The notes below the pieces were generated by a model that did not search any database, was not told the DNA's origin, and was given only the letters and a program-made list of their open reading frames with translations. A DNA stretch of 64,000 bases, from NCBI RefSeq assembly GCF_003574315.2, contig NZ_AP025739.1, positions 6,262,001-6,326,000 on the forward strand, in the 5' to 3' direction. How positions within the stretch are numbered: position 1 is the first letter of the stretch; every line of letters starts with the position of its first letter. This stretch comes from Capsulimonas corticalis (GTDB taxonomy: Bacteria; Armatimonadota; Armatimonadia; Armatimonadales; Capsulimonadaceae). A program made the position numbers and the translations under genes. Positions 60,460 through 64,000 of this stretch are shown in pieces.

Positions 60460-63400
60460 CTATTTCCTACGACGCACTTTGTTTTTAGGCGCACCATTAG
60501 GCCGCGCCCATTCGTAATATCCACCACGAGCTCCGACATCAGGATGAAGAACACGCCACCACAACGATCCTGGAGTGTGCTGTTCTCTTGGCACGAGCCG
60601 CATTACCCCAACGCGCCCAGAGGCAGTCGTAGAAGATGCATGCTCCCAAGTAAACCCTACGGGATCTCTGCGGCCACCCGATTTTGAGACGCGCTCCGTC
60701 ACGCCTGGACTCAGCTTCTCCATCATAGCCGCGAACTCAGGATCCGCCATAATTGCGTTGTGGAGCGCCTCATTGGCTCTATTAAAGTGTACCTGTCTGC
60801 CTCGTCCAAAATCGATTCTTTTCAGTTGCATTTCAAACGCTGTGCTATAGACTTTCGGGTTAACAGGCATCTTTGCGCCGGTAGCGGCGACAGAAGATGG
60901 GCCCGTATCCACGGCTCTAACCTTTGGGGGCTTCTCCGCTTTGGGAACCCTTCCGGGCCGCTGAGCTTTCGCGCCTTTGAGCGAAGATCGCGCCGAAGAA
61001 ATGGCGCCCATGTCTGGATCAGTTTGCGCAAGAGCTCTTTGATGCTTATCTTGCGATGCATCCCAAAGCTTCTTAATTTTTTTTGTATCTTCAGAATCGA
61101 GAGAGTCGGTAATGCTTTTTTGCCAAGAACGGAAGTTTGCCTTCTGGGAGTCGTTTAATTCGGCGATCTTGAATGCGCCATACGTGGCGATATCGTCGTT
61201 TAATTTAGAGCCATCGGAATCATTAATATCAGCATGCGTCCTATTCGCCGCTTTGCGTTTCTTGATCCCGGCCAGCAACGTGTCCGGATCTGTTCCGTAT
61301 GCTTTTTTGAGTGCTTCGACCTGAGATGCCGGCGCGTCTTCTGTGGCTCCAGAGGAGCCTGGTTCGGCATTAGAAACAGAAGAAGCCCCCGCGTTTGCGG
61401 GAGCTTCTTCTGTCGCATCCATGTCTGCATCTGGAGGAGGATTGTCAGGAGAACTTACTGACGGTCCGTTCTGGTCGACAAAGCCTTGTGGGTCGCTCGT
61501 CGCTTTGATGACAGCAGTATTAACACTGTCGGCTGTCGCCTTGTCGAAAGAGCCTCGTAGATCGTGGGAGCTTCCGAGAGCATTCCCAGGCGGCGCAGGT
61601 GCTCCCGAAGTCTCAGAATATGATTCAGGTCGGTTTGTGTCACTGTTCGAGCTTTGGGCGCCATTGTCTTCTCCATTAGGTAGGTCGATTGTCGTACTAG
61701 GGGATGCCTCAGCGATAGATGGAGCGCTCCGGATCGACTGATTGACAGCGATGGTGGGTTTAACGCCATGATCTTCCAAAACACTCTTTGCCGCAGGAAT
61801 GATGGACGCCAAATCCGTCACATAATCATTCGCATCAATCCCCGAGATTTGCTGATTGCTAAGAGAGTTGACGTGATATTGAGGTTCTCCGTCCGGTGTA
61901 TAGAACAAAGTCCCGTCCGCGAACATTGGGTTGCCATTGCGGTCCACAAGCCGGGGATCAGTCGCCAATGCATGAGCGACTGCGACGTGTTGATCAGGAG
62001 TCTGATCTGGAGAGAGAGGCAGTTGGACATCCGTCGTAAGAGCTTCGTTCGCTCCGACCACTTCGCCGGGTACGGCAAGACGAGCTGTCTGCGCCTGAGT
62101 ATCCTTCGTAACGCCAGCCATGGAATCTGCCGCATGCCCAATCGTGACAGGATCACCGTGAGCTGTGAGGATTTGGCTTGGCGTCACTGTCACACCTTCC
62201 CCAGGACTGTGAAAAACGCTATGTGCATCAGTCCGAGAAGCGATATTGGCTTGACCATCACTGAGATGTTGATATTGGGATATTAAGCCGTCATCAATAA
62301 CACCACGCAAGAAAATATTTCCTGCATCCTGTGGAGCGACGCCAGTACTCGAAATGGCGTCAATCGCAGGTTGTATATTATCGGAATTGCCATTCCCTGT
62401 ATTCGGCGCGAGATCCCTAGCGCCACTCTTCGATGAAATTGCAGCAGAATCAGAAGAAGCCCCCGCATTTGCGGGGGCTTCGGAAGCGGCTGCCTTCAGA
62501 TTGCGATTAGGAGGCGCGATACGCGACTTAGCTTTCCGTATTGTCGCATTAGAAATACTAGAATCGGCTGAGGCGTTCGATGGGTTACCAGCATCACCTA
62601 TTGCTTCCGCCGTCACCCTGGAAGGCGAGCCCCAATGTTCAGCAAGTCCTCGCACGCCATGATAAAATGGGAGGAATGACGCTATTGTGCCGATTGGATC
62701 CGAGGGGAGATCTTGATTAAACAATTTTGCCACTGCATCTCTGGCAGTTTGCGCCCCTGTCGCCGATTGGCCTTGCGCTGCCTGATAAGCTCCTCCAAGG
62801 ATTCCCATCAACGCTGTTGGCGCAGCTCCTTGGCTCGCCCCTAAGCCATACATCTGCTCTGCGGCTTTTTGCCGGTCGCCAGAAATAGCTGCATGCGCGG
62901 AGCGCCCTAGTTGAACTGGAATCGACGCTGTTGCGCCGGGGAGGGCCATTGTTCCCGCCCCTAGTCCGACCACCGATTTGGCGATGGTGGCGACAGGATT
63001 ACCGACAAAATCGATCCAGGGATGGGGCCTATCGATATTTTGCGACTTTGGCGGAGGCGTTGTTCCCGTTCGGCCTTGAATAGCGCGAATCACATTGGCG
63101 CGCCACGTACCAGGCACGGAATCGATCCAATATCTCATGCTCTGATTGAGATGTTCCGCTCCCTCAGAGCTAGCTTGGGCAAATGCGTCGATCTGTGAAG
63201 CAGGGCCATGCAAAGCATTCGCAGCCATATTCCCGAGAACGCCCAGTGTGGATGGATTGGCAGTCGGACTTGAGGCGATATCCGCTTTCTGTCTTGCAAT
63301 ATTACGTGCGGTTTCCACCTGCTGCACAGTGAGCAGACGCCCTCCCTGATGGATATTTCCAAATGTAGCATGACTGCCATCATTAAAGTACGCCGTCGTG

Positions 63401-63759
63401 GTATCGGTTTTCGGATCATACTTTCGAATCTTCAGCCCGGATCTATTGGATTGAATAGCATTAAAAATTGGCGATCCGGGAATTCCGGGATCGCGACTTA
63501 CCAAAGTGCCGTCTGAAAGAGTCGTCACGGGATAACGAGACTGTGGCGGCAAAACCGACTGGTGTGGCCGATTTGCTGTGGTCGGTCTGCCAAATTGAGG
63601 GCGCTGCCTAACCAGAACGCGCGGATCAAAGCTGACTGGCGCCACACCACGCGATGGTGGAGCTGTCAAGCGTCTGTCCGCGACAAATGGCTGCAGCCCA
63701 AGCAGTTGCGCTACGTTCGGATTAGCATATTGTTGATTTTTCGTTATCGATTTAGGCAT
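60460..63759 (-). CDS. Giant polymorphic-toxin-like protein with WHH-type nuclease tail, 1099 residues
   Basis: No signal peptide. Residues about 75-155 carry the N-terminal domain shared with the 1572-residue protein (RYPVTTLSDGTLVSRDPGIPG, KIRKYDPKTDTTTAYFNDG). Middle domain: DPRLVDRNGNPMFADGTLFY near 600. Linkers hold two in-frame palindromes (about residues 426-435 and 782-794, each with EAPANAGASS). Pre-toxin domain near 853: KLNDDIATYGAFKIAE. The C-terminal toxin has NPKVYSTAFEMQLKRIDFG, then FTWEHASSTTASGRVGVMRL and LVPREQH, the HNH/ENDO VII superfamily WHH layout with WEH instead of WHH. It should cut nucleic acid. The SUKH immunity gene follows. No ribosome-binding site is evident. 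Confidence 0.88.
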   Translation of the reverse strand: MPKSITKNQQYANPNVAQLLGLQPFVADRRLTAPPSRGVAPVSFDPRVLVRQRPQFGRPTTANRPHQSVLPPQSRYPVTTLSDGTLVSRDPGIPGSPIFNAIQSNRSGLKIRKYDPKTDTTTAYFNDGSHATFGNIHQGGRLLTVQQVETARNIARQKADIASSPTANPSTLGVLGNMAANALHGPASQIDAFAQASSEGAEHLNQSMRYWIDSVPGTWRANVIRAIQGRTGTTPPPKSQNIDRPHPWIDFVGNPVATIAKSVVGLGAGTMALPGATASIPVQLGRSAHAAISGDRQKAAEQMYGLGASQGAAPTALMGILGGAYQAAQGQSATGAQTARDAVAKLFNQDLPSDPIGTIASFLPFYHGVRGLAEHWGSPSRVTAEAIGDAGNPSNASADSSISNATIRKAKSRIAPPNRNLKAAASEAPANAGASSDSAAISSKSGARDLAPNTGNGNSDNIQPAIDAISSTGVAPQDAGNIFLRGVIDDGLISQYQHLSDGQANIASRTDAHSVFHSPGEGVTVTPSQILTAHGDPVTIGHAADSMAGVTKDTQAQTARLAVPGEVVGANEALTTDVQLPLSPDQTPDQHVAVAHALATDPRLVDRNGNPMFADGTLFYTPDGEPQYHVNSLSNQQISGIDANDYVTDLASIIPAAKSVLEDHGVKPTIAVNQSIRSAPSIAEASPSTTIDLPNGEDNGAQSSNSDTNRPESYSETSGAPAPPGNALGSSHDLRGSFDKATADSVNTAVIKATSDPQGFVDQNGPSVSSPDNPPPDADMDATEEAPANAGASSVSNAEPGSSGATEDAPASQVEALKKAYGTDPDTLLAGIKKRKAANRTHADINDSDGSKLNDDIATYGAFKIAELNDSQKANFRSWQKSITDSLDSEDTKKIKKLWDASQDKHQRALAQTDPDMGAISSARSSLKGAKAQRPGRVPKAEKPPKVRAVDTGPSSVAATGAKMPVNPKVYSTAFEMQLKRIDFGRGRQVHFNRANEALHNAIMADPEFAAMMEKLSPGVTERVSKSGGRRDPVGFTWEHASSTTASGRVGVMRLVPREQHTPGSLWWRVLHPDVGARGGYYEWARPNGAPKNKVRRRK
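61377..61412. repeat. Palindromic element, copy C
   Basis: 16-bp arms CAGAAGAAGCCCCCGC / GCGGGAGCTTCTTCTG with one mismatch and a 4-nt loop. In the minus-strand reading frame it gives EEAPANAGASSVS inside the 1099-residue protein. Confidence 0.88.
62456..62481. repeat. Palindromic element, copy D
   Basis: Perfect 12-bp arms GAAGCCCCCGCA / TGCGGGGGCTTC with a 2-nt loop. In frame on the minus strand it gives SEAPANAGASSDS inside the 1099-residue protein. Confidence 0.88.
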
Positions 63760-63781
63760 ATCTGTTCGTCGCTTACTCTAT

Positions 63782-63813
63782 AAAAATAAGAGCAGTCGAT
63801 TTCTCGACTGCTC
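63782..63813 (-). terminator. Terminator-like hairpin before the first giant gene
   Basis: Perfect 10-bp stem GAGCAGTCGA / TCGACTGCTC with loop TTTC; on the minus strand TTATTTTTAT follows. It belongs to the same hairpin family as 59501 and 50625. It lies 22 nt upstream of the 63759 start. Confidence 0.85.
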
Positions 63814-64000
63814 GTGTACGATCACTGATTAATTTCATGGCTCGGGACGAAAATCTTACGAAACCCCAAGCAAGACGGCGACCATCGGCGTGTAGATCAA
63901 CAGCAACGCAAATGATCGTACTATACTGGAATACGCAGGCATGCGCTTGCGATATTATTTGCTAACGATCGCAATCGTTGAAAAACGATGTTTAGAGCCT
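63814..64000. other. A+T-rich right edge
   Basis: No large gene. A short minus-strand frame (see 63856-63942) and a possible plus-strand frame open to the edge from ATG 63941 cannot be decided. TATACT-like boxes are present on both strands. Confidence 0.4.
63856..63942 (-). CDS. Possible 28-residue hydrophobic peptide
   Basis: ATG 63942 to TAA 63856 reads PAYSSIVRSFALLLIYTP and MVAVLLGVS, one hydrophobic helix. It is followed directly by the terminator at 63790-63813. No ribosome-binding site, but TAATAT lies nine bases upstream of the ATG. Such small hydrophobic peptides include type I toxins. Weak evidence. Confidence 0.25.
   Translation of the reverse strand: MPAYSSIVRSFALLLIYTPMVAVLLGVS

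Noticed and set aside
61343-61741. Plus-strand frame with EEAPAFAGASS over a palindrome
   Set aside because: It arises because the element is palindromic and reads similarly on both strands; the minus frame belongs to the long gene.
49529-64000. Complete prophage or contractile injection system
   Set aside because: Only holin-, endolysin- and coiled-coil-type genes are visible; there is no capsid, tail, sheath, portal, terminase or integrase in the window.
1-64000. tRNA, rRNA or CRISPR arrays
   Set aside because: I scanned the gaps for cloverleaf ends, rRNA cores and regularly spaced repeats and found none.

Overview
The window comes from a Gram-negative bacterium of moderately high G+C, most likely an Armatimonadota (Capsulimonas-like). 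This assignment is inferred from gene content, not from a marker tree. Pointers are a DUF1559-type prepilin-like protein beside a glycosidase and a LacI regulator, a secreted copper-amine-oxidase N-terminal-domain protein, a two-domain rpsT/holA housekeeping core, outer-membrane and Tat-exported proteins, and many -35/-10 promoters of the form TTGACA-N17-TATAAT. Several genes appear to be leaderless, with the start codon 6-7 nt after the -10 box.

Region 1 (0.3-27 kb) is mixed housekeeping and regulation: a SpoIIE-type phosphatase, an ADP-ribosylglycohydrolase divergent from an AraC regulator, an arsR-SRPBCC-clpP operon with overlapping genes, an M48 protease, a two-gene AAA-ATPase/DUF4276 module that looks like a defence system, a glycosyltransferase, a cold-shock protein, rpsT, holA, a WD40 protein, a TrmB-like regulator with a 2-hydroxyacid dehydrogenase, a MoxR-DUF58-transglutaminase operon, a CGNR regulator divergent from DUF1348/glyoxalase/FMN-barrel genes, and a Ser/Thr kinase.

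Region 2 (27-49.5 kb) carries carbohydrate use and metabolism: a GH27 alpha-galactosidase, the DUF1559 protein, a LacI regulator with clear operators, a GH35 beta-galactosidase, a run of small membrane and unknown proteins with a PAP2 phosphatase and a small Ser/His signal-peptidase-like protein, a GGDEF cyclase, a di-haem peroxidase lipoprotein, ilvA, an Old Yellow Enzyme, an SDR, an HxlR/qorB divergent pair and a HAD phosphatase.

Region 3 (49.5-64 kb) is the striking part. Everything is on the minus strand, and several stretches (about 51.7-54.9 and 60-63.8 kb) are visibly richer in A+T. Reading in transcription order there is a giant 1099-residue protein ending in a WHH/HNH-like nuclease domain, a SUKH (SMI1/KNR4) immunity protein, a conserved 103-residue protein, a coiled-coil membrane protein, a holin-like protein, a CHAP endolysin-like protein, an 88-residue protein, a second giant protein (1572 residues) with an unrecognised C-terminal domain, a new acidic immunity-like protein, an orphan copy of the toxin tail, a paralogous immunity-like protein, and then decayed pieces of further toxin, 104-residue and coiled-coil genes. 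The two giants share an N-terminal domain, a middle domain and a pre-toxin domain, have no signal peptide, and carry palindromic DNA elements inserted in frame. Most boundaries in the lysis part hold an intrinsic-terminator hairpin. I read this as a polymorphic-toxin array built around a phage-like lysis cassette that could release the toxins. That is inference from gene order and motifs.
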